64,000 nucleotides of DNA from Ahaetulla prasina (Eukaryota; Chordata; Lepidosauria; Squamata; Colubridae): contig NC_080539.1 in assembly GCF_028640845.1 (NCBI RefSeq), positions 156,983,236 through 157,047,235 on the forward strand, given 5' to 3'. The translations under genes and the position numbers were made by a program. The notes below the pieces were generated by a model. That model made no database searches. It worked only from the letters and a program-made list of their open reading frames with translations, and was not told where the DNA came from. The stretch's first letter is position 1, and each line of letters opens with the position of its first letter. Positions 31,691 through 43,345 of the stretch are shown here, piece after piece.

Positions 31691-31691
31691 C

Positions 31692-31803
31692 CTTGATGAA
31701 CGTATCTTTTCTTTTATGTACACTGAGAGCATATGCACCAAGACAAATTCCTTGTGTGTCCAATCACACTTGGCCAATAAAATTCTATTCTATTCTATTC
31801 TAA
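31692..31803 (+). mobile_element. Rex1/CR1-type LINE 3' end with (ATTCT)n tail
   Basis: GATGAACGTATCTTTTCTTT, GAGAGCATATGCACCAAG, TCCAATCACACTTGGCCAAT, then four ATTCT units. A very short 5'-truncated copy. Confidence 0.88.
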
Positions 31804-32097
31804 TAGTGCAATCCTATACATATCTATTTGGGAGTTAACTCCACTGAGTTCCAAGGGGCTTATGGGCAGGACAAGTGACAATTTTATGGCAGCCTAACGA
31901 TTTCCTTTCTTCAAGCCGCAGTCCAGTTCTTGTTTCAACAAGCCTCCCGAACTGAGCAACTGTAGATAAGTTTTTAATTTTAATTTCATATACAGAGCAA
32001 AAGAGCCAACCATGCCCAGGTGTCACATTGTCCCAGATAAAATGGATTTATAGATCAATTCTAGCTTGATTCCAGACAAGAAAATTGCTTTACACAC

Positions 32098-32131
32098 AGA
32101 CACACACACACACACACAACCACACACACAC
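32098..32131. repeat. (CA)n microsatellite
   Basis: Imperfect CA repeat of about 34 bases. Confidence 0.9.
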
Positions 32132-32279
32132 CTACAACCATGCCGCACTGACCATCTTCACTAAGAACACTTTTGCTTTTTTTTTTTGGAAAGCTCAGCA
32201 ATAGCACCATTATTATTATTCCCACCAGCCTTGCCTGAATCAATAACCTCGCTTAATGGACACTTTCAACAGGAAATGA

Positions 32280-33110
32280 TAAATGGGGCTTTAAATCGTG
32301 GCTTCTTTTTTGAAAAAAGAAAAAAGAAATGACGCTCGCGGAGTTTGAGCAAGGCTTTCCCACTTAAACTCTTGGGGATGGATTGCCAGTCACCAACTGA
32401 AACGGTCCCATTTGATTCAGGGAATTGGCCAGGCACCTCTGCCCGAGCACAGTGTCAACAGAAGTCTGTTATTATGCCACATTACACAGGAGATCTGAGC
32501 GGTTTACTGCCCAGGAATGCTTGGCATCCCTTTTAAACCCACAGCTCCCAGCTCCCCTCCTTTACAAAGGCCTAAATCCCTTGTGTTTATTTGAATAGAA
32601 GCTGGCAAGATAATTAAACATCCCATTCAAACATCCTGTTTGAAATATTAAACAGTAATTAGCTTCCTAAATTTCCCTCCCTCCCCTCTTGGCTTGGCGA
32701 AGGGAAGGAGGCCCCCTAAACAGCTTGTCTCGTCCAAAGGCTTCTCTGCGCCACAACTTGTGCTTTTTTTTCCCACGTGAAAGTCGAGGGCTGCCATTCT
32801 CCCTCTTTGCCCACAGCAACTGCTTATCGCACAGAAATGGCAACTAATTTGAGTGACCTCTCTAAATGAAGGTTCAAACAGAAATGTCTTTCAGAAGTAT
32901 CCGGGTCAACAGCCCTCGGTAACCCACGATGTCTATTCTTGGACCAGCAGCATCAAAACAGCCTTGTATAAATAGAAACAGTTTCTATTATCACGGCCTG
33001 TTGCCTCAGGCCTAGCACTCAGCACCTCCCTTTGTGCTGAAATATTCCCCTGAAATTCAGCTTTGAACAAAGGAGGAGGTCTCTGCTCCATGGAACTTCC
33101 TTAACTGGAT
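32280..33110. promoter_or_regulatory. Candidate conserved non-coding region
   Basis: A repeat-free stretch with higher complexity than its surroundings. It has homeodomain-like cores (GTAATTAGC near 32653, GATAATTAAAC near 32612), an E-box CCACGTGA near 32775 and a SOX/TCF-like GAACAAAGG near 33066. No coding frame of note. The label is an inference from base composition and motif density only. Confidence 0.3.
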
Positions 33111-33588
33111 GTGGAACCTGTCTTACAATGATTAGTTTTGATCTTCCCAGAATATGGAAAACTTGATTTCTTCTTTCTTGTGGCTCATATGGGTGGGCAG
33201 CAAGTAGAAGTTCCAGAAATTATTCACGTTTTCCCTTCCCAGGGAACGGAGAACTTGATTCTCTGGCAGCGAACCTACCTGAACAGGACTGACATGGAAG
33301 CGAGATGGTCGCCCAATTGATCTAACCGTCACTTTTAGTTGAATCTATTAACTTGGACCATAGTCCTTGCCGTGTGTATCATGAGGGTCATTTGGAGTGA
33401 GCTTCTTCTTAGTATAACTGTAGAAAAACTGTCAAAATGAGGGCCGTGCAGTGGATTTGGATGAATCCTGAATTTTGAGGCAAAACATGTACACTTCAGA
33501 TGGATCTTTCAGAACCCCAGAAATGAATGGAATGGAATGGAATTGTCTCTGGTGTACATACAAACAACAAAGCAGATTATTTGTTGAG
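33111..33588. other. No recognised feature; short GGAAT repeat
   Basis: A run of GGAAT-like units lies at 33525-33545. Confidence 0.5.
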
Positions 33589-33897
33589 CAGAGGTGGGTT
33601 TCAGCAATTCTGACTAGTTCTGGAGAAATGGTAGAGGAAATTTTGAGTAGTTCGGAGAACCGGTAAATACCACCTCTGACTGGCCCTGCCCCCACCTATT
33701 CTCTGCCTCCTGACTCCCCAGCTGATCGGGAGGAAATGGGGATTTTGCACTAACCTTCCCCTGGAGTTGGGAAGGAATGGAGATTTTACAGTATCTTTCC
33801 CCTGCCACACCCACCAAGCCACGCCCACCAATCCATGCCATGGCCACTAAACCATGGCCATAGAACCGGTAGTAAAAAAATTTGAATCCCACCACTG
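33589..33897 (+). mobile_element. hAT-like MITE, intact empty-site copy
   Basis: Termini CAGAGGTGGGTTTCAGC and GAATCCCACCACTG. The flanking 8-mers (TTGTTGAG, GTCATAGA) do not match. From 33666 onward the sequence is repeated at 43789, where an LTR interrupts the element. Confidence 0.88.
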
Positions 33898-34826
33898 GTC
33901 ATAGATCATAAATCACAGTAACAATCTTTAATCATAAGACACAAACAATAAGTGATAAATCCTAAAATACCAATAGGAGAAGATAATAGGAAAGATGAGC
34001 AGCTGAGAAAGATGAGAAGATGAGATGGATAATAGCAATACAGCAATACTATGTGGGTAAATATCTTTAGGCCTAAAACAGTGCTGTGGGAATTAGGTGT
34101 TCAGAAGAGTGATGGCATGGGGCGAAAAAACTATCTTTGTGTCTAGTTGTTTTGGCATGCAACACCCTATAGCAATGTCATGAGGGGAGAAGTTGAAACA
34201 ATTTATGTCCAGGATATGAGGGGTCTCTAGATACTTTCTCAGTCCTCTTTGTAAGATGAATGTAAGACCATTGCAAATTGTCTTCACTTTACCCAATGAC
34301 ATTCCCATTTAGAAATTTTGGATGCTACAAGTAAGAATCTTCTTAGAAAGATCTGCCTCCAACTACGTAATCATTGCATGCAGTGACATTGCCCTGGTGG
34401 ATTGAAGAAGAAAACCATGGACAGAGCAAACCTTGAATTTCAGGTAGTAGCAAGCATCCCTTGCAATCCAGTGAGCTAAACTACTGCATAGAAAGCAATA
34501 CTTATTTTTAGATTTAAAAACAACAGCAGAAGGACAACAACACAGCAGGCAGTTTATACGTATTTTGGGTAGGTCAGACCTCATTCGCTGGACTGAAAAG
34601 AGTGGTCCTTCAGTTTGATTGTGTGCTAAGTCACCAAATCCTCTGGGCATCACTTATCTCAATTTGACACTAATCTACCAGCTATTCTGTAACACCTAAT
34701 TGAAAACTCTTGAAAACCATATGCCTTTTTTTTTCTGCACTAGATTCAGGAGAAACAGATAACTGGGAAAAAAATAAAACTGCAAGTTCATTTTTAAATA
34801 TTTCACACGCTTGCAAAACAAAAGAA
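33666..34826. repeat. Duplicated flank, copy A (1.16 kb)
   Basis: Matches 43789-44965: the right part of the MITE, a degraded Rex1 fragment, then unique sequence. Copy A lacks several short motifs and homopolymer bases that B has (CTCTGCC / CTCC, GCTAGCAAG / GCAAG, GGCTGTGTG / GTGTG). Confidence 0.95.
33905..34330 (-). mobile_element. Degraded Rex1/CR1-type LINE C-terminus (copy A)
   Basis: The minus-strand sequence with ATCCTGGACATAAATTGTTT and AACAACTAGACACAAAGATAG matches the Rex1 block at 56930-57040. The frame ends A-I-T-L-L-N-T versus A-I-T-L-L-N-K there. Confidence 0.8.
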
Positions 34827-35604
34827 ATCTATCTTTGTTTGCCAGTCACCTGGCTTGAGCCTGGACAATGCCTCCTTAGCGCCCGGACGGAACGCTCTGC
34901 AAGGCCATTCGACGCAGGGTGGAAAGGCGCAGAGAGGGCATGTCGGATGCCCTCCTCTGCCAAGTATTCTCAAACTGGGCTGCCGTGAATTGCGGGCGTT
35001 GTCGGACACCAGAGTGTCAGGCAACCCGTGGGTTGCGAATAGGTGGCGAGGGCTGCGATTACTGCCTCGGCCGTAGTGGATTTCATGAGTATGATCTCCA
35101 ACCATTTAGAGAATGCGTCGACAACCACTAGGAAGGTTTGGCCGTGGAACGGGCCAGCAAAATCAATGTGGATTCTTGACCAGGGCACTTGGGGTTTTCC
35201 CATTCCCTGACTGGGGCCGTTGGGGGTAGAGGTCTGGACTCTTGGCAAGCCTGGCATTTCCCTACCCTCTCAGCAATCTCTGAGTCCATGAGTGGCCACC
35301 ACACATAGCTTCTTGCTAGCCCCTTCATCCTTACGATCCCTGGGTGACCTCGTGGAGGAGGTCCAATACCTTTCCCTTAATTTATCCGGGATTACCACAC
35401 GATCACCCCATAGCAGGCACCCCTTGAGCCGAGAGCTCATCACGCTTTTTACAAATTCCTTAAACTGCTCGCCCGCAGCGGCCACCCTCTTTGTACCCAA
35501 CCGAGTACAGTCCTTAACATAATGTCCGGTATGATGCCCGAGCCACTTCCTTAGATGTGACTGGGCCAGAGTCCAAAGAGTCAATAAGCAGGATGGGCGT
35601 CCCC
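34821..35604. repeat. Pol segment, extra copy
   Basis: Repeats 35791-36598. Nearly every difference is a base missing here: CGCCCGGACG / CGCCCCGGACG, TTTCCCTTAA / TTTCCCCTTAA, GCACCCCTTG / GCACCCCCCTTG, ATGTCCGG / ATGTCCCGG. Confidence 0.95.
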
Positions 35605-35934
35605 ATAGTTGCGGGCCCACACTCGGTCGCCTATGCCCATTTCTCTCATTTTTTCTAGTTCCCCCTTGTAACCCTCTGGTGTGTAATGGGGATTCAAACG
35701 GTCAAGTGGGCACCGGAGCTTCCGTCCCATCAATAATTCGGCTGGGCTTCTGCCTGTAGCAGTGCTTGGGGTTCTGTGCTGAACGGCCAGAAAGAAATCT
35801 ATCTTTGTTTGCCAGTCACCTGGCTTGAGCCTGGACAATGCCTCCTTAGCGCCCCGGACGGAACGCTCTGCAAGGCCATTCGACGCAGGGTGGAAAGGCG
35901 CAGAGAGGGCATGTCGGATGCCCTCCTCTGCCAA
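35605..35934 (-). pseudogene. Gypsy element 2 integrase, C-terminal part
   Basis: The minus frame has S-A-P-F-H-P-A-S-N-G-L-A-E-R (glutamate region), S-P-A-E-L-L-M-G-R-K-L and the tail V-W-A-R-N-Y-G-D. It stops at the junction at 35604, where it runs into the repeated pol segment. It lies in a different frame from 35799-36980. Confidence 0.88.
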
Positions 35935-36980
35935 GTATTCCTCAAACTGGGCTGCCGTGAATTGCGGGCGTTGTCGGACACCAGAGTGTCAGGCAACCCG
36001 TGGGTTGCGAATAGGTGGCGCAGGGCTGCGATTACTGCCTCGGCCGTAGTGGATTTCATGAGTATGATCTCCAACCATTTAGAGAATGCGTCGACAACCA
36101 CTAGGAAGGTTTGGCCGTGGAAAGGGCCAGCAAAATCAATGTGGATTCTTGACCAGGGCCCTTGGGGTTTTTCCCATTCCCTGACTGGGGCCGTTGGGGG
36201 TAGAGGTCTGGACTCTTGGCAAGCCTGGCATTTCCCTACCCTCTCAGCAATCTCTGAGTCCATGAGTGGCCACCACACATAGCTTCTTGCTAGCCCCTTC
36301 ATCCTTACGATCCCTGGGTGACCCTCGTGGAGGAGGTCCAATACCTTTCCCCTTAATTTATCCGGGATTACCACACGATCGCCCCATAGCAGGCACCCCC
36401 CTTGAGCCGAGAGCTCATCACGTTTTTTAACAAATTCCTTAAAACGTTCGCCCGGCGCAGCGGGCCACCCTCTTTGTACCCAACCGAGTACAGTCCTTAA
36501 CATAATGTCCCGGTATGATGCCCGAGCCACTTCCTTAGATGTGACTGGGCCAGAGTCCAAAGAGTCAATAAGCAGGATGGGCGTCCCCGGAGTGGGGTCT
36601 TCGATCGCCCCTGGTAGTGGGCATCTGCTTAACGCGTCCGCATGCCCCACTTCTTTTCCTGGTCGATGCTGCAGCTTGTAAGAATAAGCGGCTAAGAAAA
36701 TAGTCCATCGAGTCAATCGTGGCGAAAGTGCCACAGGCGTTGGGCGGTCGCCAGCCAGTATTCCTAACAGCGGTCTGTGGTCAGTCACAATTTCAAAATC
36801 TCGCCCAAACACATATTCGTGGAATTTTTTCACCCCGGACACAATTGCTAGCGCTTCTTTATCTAACTGGCTATAGTTCCTCTCTGGGGAGGACATCGTT
36901 CTAGAGTAGAAAGCTATAGGGGCTTCTGTGCCGTTTGGAAGTCTGTGGCTGAGCACAGCCCCACCCCATAAGGGAGGCAT
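35799..36980 (-). pseudogene. Gypsy element 2 RNase H and integrase frame
   Basis: A 393-codon frame, the longest in the window. Residues about 1-120 are RNase H (Y-S-Q-L-D-K-E-A-L-A-I-V, then V-T-D-H-R-P-L-L-G-I-L). Then comes an integrase zinc-binding domain (H-E-G-H-P-G, V-G-K-C-Q-A-C-Q-E), then the core with I-H-I-D-F-A-G-P-F-H-G and T-L-V-S-D-N. After that second Asp the frame shifts (A-R-N in place of the usual G-P-Q-F) and the rest is out of frame. In a working element these domains remove the RNA template and integrate the cDNA. Confidence 0.92.
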
Positions 36981-36984
36981 CGCA

Positions 36985-37960
36985 AACCAGCACTAGTGGC
37001 AATGAGCTATGATACTGATGAGCAGGCTATCACGAGAGCAGGTTTTTACTGCTTCAAAGCCCTACTTTCCGACTTTCCCCAAGACCAAACAGTATTTTTC
37101 CTAGAAGCTTATGCAGCGGTTCAGCAACGGTCGCTTTGTTTTTTAAAACCGCGAAAATTCACTAGCCCCAGGAATGCCTGTAGCTCTGTTTTGTTTTTGG
37201 GCGCTGGAGCCTTTCTGATTGCCTTGACCTTGCTCTCAGTGGGTGAATTCTTCTTGTCTATTCGTAGCCCAAGAATCGATGATTCTACCCCTATCTGGCA
37301 TTTGTTCACTTTAACCTTTAGTCCGCTGACCGAAAATGCCCAGAACCTTTCTCAAACGCCCCCAATTCCTCTACGCCGCTGATATCAATACATCATCAAG
37401 TAGGGAACTACCCTGGGAGCCCTTGCAGAAGTCGTTCCATTAAATTTTGAACAGCCCTGGTGCCACACTCACCCCAAATTGTAATCGGGTACACTTGAAG
37501 GCCCCCTGTGAGTTACAATCGTTTGGGCTTCGCTGTGTTGGCGCTCACGGGCAGTTGTTGGTAGGCTTGAGCCAAGTCTAACTTTGCAAAGACTTGCCCT
37601 TGCCCCAAAGAGTGCAGCAAGTGTTGCACCACGGAACTGGGTAAGCGCTTTTCTGTAAGGCTTTGTTTAGCGCCGCCTTGTAGTCAGCGCAGATTCTAAT
37701 TGACCCATCTGGTTTTACTGGGTGACGATTGGCGTCTCCCACTTTGCGTGATCGACTGGCACCAAAATCCCTGATTTATGAGCTTATCTAGCTCCTTGTC
37801 AATTTTAGGTTTAAGGGCAAAGGGACTCTCCTTGCCTTTAACCTAATGGGAGCTACCTGGGGTCTAAGTTGAAGGAAATAGGGGTCCCTTGTACTTGCCC
37901 AGGCAGTCCTTGAAGACATCTTCGAACTCGCTCATGAGTATGTCTTTCAGGTTACAGTCA
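36985..37960 (-). pseudogene. Gypsy element 2 reverse transcriptase remnant
   Basis: It aligns by eye with the RT of element 1. The catalytic box region at about 37390-37402 has lost a base (CATCATCAAGTA versus CATCATCAAAATA in element 1), which destroys the Y-F-D-D frame. Many other 1-3 base losses occur. Confidence 0.85.
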
Positions 37961-38169
37961 CTTCTGTAGATGCCAGTCACTCCCATGCCCAGTGCACGAA
38001 ACCAGTCTAGTCCCAACAACCAGGCAGGGTCCCTTCGACGATCGTGATGGGCAGGGTCTTCTTGTGTGGTCCGTATCGACTCGGACGGAGGTGGTCCTCG
38101 AACAGGGATGCGATTCCCTTGGTAGTCGTGGACTCGAGCCGCAGTGTTTGCAGGTGGCGCCGCGACTGA

Positions 38170-38290
38170 CGGCAGTGACTTCGCCAAAGTGTCCCAGGAC
38201 ATGATGGTGATCGCTGACCCGTGTCCACTTCGAGTCGGCACTGCACTCTTCTATTTTGGGTTTGGTGAAGATCTTCTTCTCCACTGGGTT
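38170..38290 (-). pseudogene. Gypsy element 2 protease remnant
   Basis: V-D-T-G is readable near 38216-38228, but one base is missing next to it compared with element 1 (TGACCCGTGTCC versus TGACCCTGTGTCC), so the residue after Gly is lost and the frame breaks in the active site. Confidence 0.8.
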
Positions 38291-38299
38291 GAGGCGCGC

Positions 38300-39029
38300 C
38301 TATGACCACAGTCGCTTGGTTTGAATCCGCCTTTTTGTTTGAGCCAATCGCGGGTCGCCTTGCCGATCCCGCGCCTGATTGGCCGATTTGAATTTTCGGC
38401 GGAAGGTTGGGGAGCTCGACAGACTTGAGCTAGGTGCCCTTCTTCTCGCACCGACATGTTGCGCCCTTGAACTTGCAGCGTTGGCGCTGGTGTTGACCTC
38501 CGCAACTTCCGTGATTCGCCCCGGTCCTCTTGGCGTTTCTCGGTTCGGCAAACCCTTCCTCATCCTCACCGCCGGATTCGGTTTGGATCTCTTCTGGTGC
38601 ACCGGGTTGACTTTGTGCTCGCCTTGGTGTGAGAGGCTTTTGCAGTGTCTCCGCCGCTTGGGTGGACATTTCATGCGCCTGGCTTCGTCCAGGCGTTTGC
38701 CAGCGTTAGATTGCTTTTCGATAGCAGCCGCCCGCAAACGCATGTCTCGACCCCCGGATGAGTTGCTCCAGCAGCACCTCGCCCAGGTCTCGTACCCACA
38801 GTCTTGAGGCTTTAGGGCGCCATGTAGTCGCCGATGGATTCGCCTCAGCTGTCGGCGCCTCCAAATTCAAACGCCGCACGATTTGGACGGCGTTGGCGCG
38901 AAATGGTTTTTAGAAGGGTTTGCAGAGTTTGCCACGATACCGATTGTATCGGCGTTGGCTCTGCCAGGGCTTCATGTCGATGACCTCAAAATAAGCCTTT
39001 ATCTGGAACTCCTTGCAGTTCGTTGGCTT
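38300..39029 (-). pseudogene. Gypsy element 2 gag, downstream part
   Basis: It aligns with gag of element 1 (10690-11450), including a zinc-knuckle-like E-E-G-H-L-A-Q-V-C. Numerous small deletions. It ends at the L2 insertion point. Confidence 0.8.
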
Positions 39030-39135
39030 TAAAGAACATAAATACAATATAAAACAATTAAAAACTGATTCGCCAAAAATTTAAATTAAAATATCAAATA
39101 AAACCCAATTTAAAACCAATAATTTAAAATCTAGC

Positions 39136-39417
39136 TCAGCCCTGCACAATTAAATAAATACGCTTTAAGCCACGGAAGGTCCGAGGTCCGAGAGCTGACG
39201 AAGTCCGGGGTAGTTCATTCCAGAGGTGGGGCCCCACAGAGAAGGCCCTTCCCTGGGTGTCGCCAGACGACATTGCCGCCGACGGCACCCTGAGGAGACC
39301 CTCTGTGAGAGCGCACGGGTCGGTGAGAGATATTCGGTAGCAGTAGGCGGTCCCGTAAGTAGCCCGCCCAATGCCATGGAGCGCTTTAAAGGTGGTCACC
39401 AAAACCTTGAAGCGCAC
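39136..39417 (-). pseudogene. L2 LINE ORF2 C-terminus
   Basis: F-K-V-L-V-T-T-F-K-A-L-H-G, then R-V-P-S-A, R-A-F-S-V-G-P-H-L-W-N-E-L-P and T-F-R-G-L-K, the usual L2-clade ending. Confidence 0.9.
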
Positions 39418-39777
39418 CCGAAAGCCACAGGTAGCCAGTGCAGCCTGCGCAGGATGGTGTTATACGGAGCCACGAGGGCTCCATCTATCACCCGCAGCCG
39501 CATTCTGACTAACTGCAGCCTCCGGATGCCCTTCAAGGGAGCCCCATGTAGAGAGCATTGCAGTAATCCAGGCGAGACGTCACGAGTGCGTGAGTGACCG
39601 TGCATAGGCATCCCGTCCAGAAAGGGCGAACTGGCGCATCAGGCGAACCTGGTAGAACGCTCTCCTGGAGACGGCCGTCAAATGGTCTTCTAGAGACAGC
39701 CGCTCATCCAGGAGGACGCCTGTTGCGGACCCTTTCCATCGGGGCCAATGACTCGCCACCGATGGTCAGCCGCGGAT

Positions 39778-40597
39778 TTAGCTGACTGTATCGGGATGCC
39801 GCATCCACAGCCACTCTGTCTTGGAGGGATTGAGCTTGAGCCTATTTCTCCCCATCCAGACCAGACGGCCTCCAGGCACCGGGACAGCACTCGATAGCCG
39901 TTGGGGTGGTCCGTGTAGAAAAGTACAGCTGGGTGTCATCCGATACAGCTGGTACTTCACACCGAAACCACTGATGATCTCACCCAGCGGCTTCATGTAG
40001 ATGTTAAACAGAAGGCGAGAGGATCGACCCCGCGGCACCCCACAAGTGAGGCGCCTCGGGCCGACCTCTGCCCCCGTCAACACCGACTGCGACCGGTCGG
40101 AGAGATAGGAGGAGAACCACCGATAAACGGTGCCTCCCACTCCCAATCCTCCAACCGCGCAGCAGGATACCATGGTCGATGGTATCGAAGCCGCTGAGAG
40201 GTCTAATAGGACCAGGGCAGAGGAGCAACCCTGTCCCTGGCCCTCCAGAGATCATCCACCAACGCGACCAAAGCCGCCTCCGTGCTGTAACCGGGCCGAA
40301 ACCGGACTGGAACGGGTCTAGATAGACAGTTTCATCCAGGTGCAAGGGAAATTGATATGCCACCATATTTCTACAACCTTCGCGCTGGCGAAGGTTGGAG
40401 ACCGGACGATAATTACCTAAAACAGCCGGGTCCAAGGACGGCTTCTTAAGGAGGGGCCTCACCACCGCCTCTTTCAAGGCGGCCGGAAGACACCTCCACC
40501 AAAGAAGCAGTCGAATCGCCTGAGCCAGCCTCGTGTCACCTCTCGAGTGGCCAGCACCAGCCAAGAGGGCACGGGTCCAGTAAACACGTGGTGGCAT
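39778..40597 (-). pseudogene. L2 LINE reverse transcriptase domain
   Basis: Two frames (40004-40597, 39778-40173) carry A-V-V-R-P-L-L-K-K-P-S-L-D-P, N-Y-R-P-V-S-N-L, L-D-P-F-Q-S-G-F, F-D-T-I-D-H-G-I-L-L, T-C-G-V-P-R-G, L-L-F-N-I-Y-M-K-P-L-G. The catalytic A-D-D block that should follow is damaged (Y-Q-L-Y-R-M-T). At least two frameshifts. Confidence 0.9.
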
Positions 40598-40981
40598 TCA
40601 ACCTACCCAACAACCTGTCCATGTCCTCGGAGCCACAGGGTCAAACTCATCCCACACAATGTCACCAAGACCGCCTCACGCATCTCGCCCGTATCACTGC
40701 AATCTTGGTCCAGACCATCCCGGTTGAACGATTTTATCGTATAGATAACCGTTAAACTCTCAGCACGCCCCTGCAACGGGTCATCCCGCTCCCCTGGTGT
40801 AAGAGGGAGCGAGTCACCAAACAGGGCGGCTGGGCGGTTATCTGCCGATGCAATGAGGGAGGAGGCGAGCTACGCCGCTTCCTCAATGCCACTAGGTAAG
40901 TCCTAGTATAGGACTTCACTAGTGTCCGATCAGCTCGAACGGCCAGACCTCCAGAGACTCTCCAGGCGCCTTCTCCGCGCT

Positions 40982-41614
40982 TCATCCTCTCAGCTCCTCG
41001 GAGAACCAAGGAGCCGGTTGGGACCTGCGCCGGGTCAGAGGCCGCAAAGGCACGACACGGTCCAAGGCCCCGCCGCGCCTGTTCCCAGGCCGCAACAAGT
41101 TCCTCAGTCGAGCCGTGAGCCAGACCTCAGGAAATGGCCCAAGCTCCGTCCGAACCCATCCGGGTCCATCAGGCGCCTGGGACGGAACCAACGATCGGCT
41201 CCGCCTCCCGCGGTGGTGAATGGCGGTCAGAAAGTCCAGGCGAAGAAGAGAGTGATCTGACCATGACAAAGGTTCAATGACTAATTCCTTTAAGTCCAGA
41301 TCTCTCAACCACTGACCAGAGAGAAAAATCAGGTCCAGGGTGCCACCCCCAATGTGAGTAGGGCCATCAACTACTTGGGTCATGTCCAAGGCCGTCATGG
41401 AAGCCATGAACTCCCGAGCTGCCGATGAGGAGCCGGACGATGGCAAGTTAAAGTCCCCCATGACTAAAAGCCTGGGGGTCTCAACTGCCACCCCAGCCAG
41501 CACCTCCAGGAGCTCGGGCAGGGCAGCTGTCACGCAGCAAGGAGCCAGGTACGTGATCAGCATACCCATCTGACACCTATGACCCCATCTCACAAAGAGG
41601 ATTCGCACCCGCAA
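40982..41614 (-). pseudogene. L2 LINE APE-type endonuclease domain
   Basis: The frame has R-L-L-V-M-G-D-F-N-L-P (the G-D-F-N metal/catalytic block) and, further on, L-S-W-S-D-H-S-L-L-R-L-D-F (the S-D-H catalytic block). This is the C-terminal two thirds of an APE-like endonuclease that nicks target DNA. A G-G-G-T-L-D-L-I-F segment lies between them. The N-terminal catalytic Asn/Glu region is out of frame. Confidence 0.9.
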
Positions 41615-43318
41615 TCTGAGGTACAGTGGTCTCCTCGGCTCTAGACTCTCTAATCACAACCGCCACCCCCACCCCTACCCTGGGCCTCGGCTGATGGAAT
41701 GCACGGAAACCCGGCGGGCACAACTCAACCAGGGCACGCCTTCAGTGCCCAACCAGGTCTCCGTAATGCCCATAAGGTCCGCGGAACCCCTGTATAAGGT
41801 CACAAACGAGGGGCTTTGTTCACCACGGACCGGCATTGCACAACATCAGCCGGAGGCCCAAGCTCTGAGGATCCTGACCATCCGGGAACGGGTGAAGTCC
41901 AAGGGGTCGGAGCGTGATCGCTTTCAAACATCGAGCACGCGCCCCAAACTTGATATGACCCTCGCTCGCCATACCTGCCTCTCCCACTTACCGTGTCAAT
42001 AGAACCACCCTCACAAATAGGAACACACTCTCCCCATAACCTCTGGACCTAATAAAGAAAACCGCCATGAGCATGTGCAGGAACTGGCCCCTCACCCGAC
42101 GGGTTACCCCATTACCCGCCTTACCCTCCCACCCTTAAAATTCCCTTTCTAAAAACCCCATAAACCCTTCTTTTAGCATGCCACCTCTGTGGGTCCCAAG
42201 ACCTCATAGAGGCCGGCCCTCGATAGTGTGGGCCATTCCTGCAGGCGGGGCACTGCAGGCGCAAGAGTTCCTGTGGCGAATAACGATAGAATCAACCATC
42301 AGCTGGCTATGTCCCATTTGGCAGCCGAGATGTTATACTGGGATGTCATTCTGGAGTCCGGTAACGGATGGAAAAAAGAGATGGAAAAAAAAGAGACAGG
42401 CAGTCCGTCCTAAAGAGATGTAAAGTCCATTATATCCTGATGGATTAGCAGACAAAGATCGTAAACCGCCTCAGCCCATCCACCAGGTAGATGTTCCGCT
42501 GGACCGAGTATGCCGCTCATGGGAGAGATGTCCCAGCAGTCCAGGAAGGAGGTCCGGGGGTGGGGGTAAAGGGTAGCCACAGTATCAGCTGAAGAATACA
42601 CCTTCCTGCCCCACGCCTCAACATGGTCATCATGTCCATCACTTGCCCCCATCCTCAGTGGGAGAGATGATCTAACAAGCTGGAAACCAGAAGCCCAAGG
42701 AGGCGTAGTCCAGGGGTGCAAACAAGGCGCAGCTGAATAAGCGCCATCTCAGCTGAAAAACATGCAGCCCCCTCCCCCCATCTCCACAAGGCCGCCTTCA
42801 CCAGTCCGCCAAGCCTCCACCGCCGACGGAAAAGACGTTTTGAAGAAGCGAGGGCCAAAGTGCTGAGCCACACTACCCGGGCGTCTGGGCTGGCACCCGC
42901 CGCCCCCCCCACACCTCCACATGGCCGTTCGTCTCCCACCGCTCACCCTGTAACCAACAGGGAGATGACAACAAGAGCGGGGGAGCCGAGTCCATGCGGC
43001 TTAGTCCAGGGTGGGTGTCGCCTGATGGAAGCGGTGGCGGCGCTAGAAACCCATGCCGCTTACCGCCAAACAGCTGAGAACAGCTGAGGGTCGGCCAGCC
43101 GCCCACGCACCTCCGCAGGGCCGCCATCTTCATCCGCCCCGTCTCCGGTTCCTCCGGCCTCCAGTGCAGCAACCGCGGGTTCAAAGAGGTCCAAAGACCC
43201 CACCCGCGATTGCTGAGATGTACTATTCACCGGGCCGAGGGGAGCCAGCGGCATAGGCGACAGCTAACCATCGCCATCAGCCAGGGATCCGCCAGCCGAT
43301 GATCCGGCGTTTCAGTAA

Positions 43319-43338
43319 GCCGCCATCTTGCGCATGCG
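43319..43338 (-). promoter_or_regulatory. YY1-like and NRF1-like motifs at the L2 5' end
   Basis: The minus strand reads CGCATGCGCA followed by AAGATGGCGGC: an NRF1-type palindrome beside a YY1-type AAGATGGCGGC site. A second AAGATGGCGGC lies at 43120-43130. YY1 sites at the 5' end position transcription in mammalian L1; here the role is inferred. Confidence 0.55.
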
Positions 43339-43345
43339 TAGAAGC

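Larger units (their letters stand above)
39030..43345 (-). mobile_element. L2-type LINE nested in Gypsy gag (4.3 kb)
   Basis: On the minus strand: a GC-rich 5' region (about 41700-43345) with no clear ORF, an endonuclease (40982-41614), RT (39778-40597), a C-terminal segment (39136-39417) and an AT-rich 3' UTR ending near 39030. Motifs match vertebrate L2-clade LINEs. It is unusually long for these LINEs, which are mostly 5' truncated. Frames are broken in several places. Confidence 0.9.

Noticed and set aside
33589..33897. 8-bp target duplication for this MITE
   Set aside because: The flanks TTGTTGAG and GTCATAGA do not match, so no duplication is claimed although the termini are clear.
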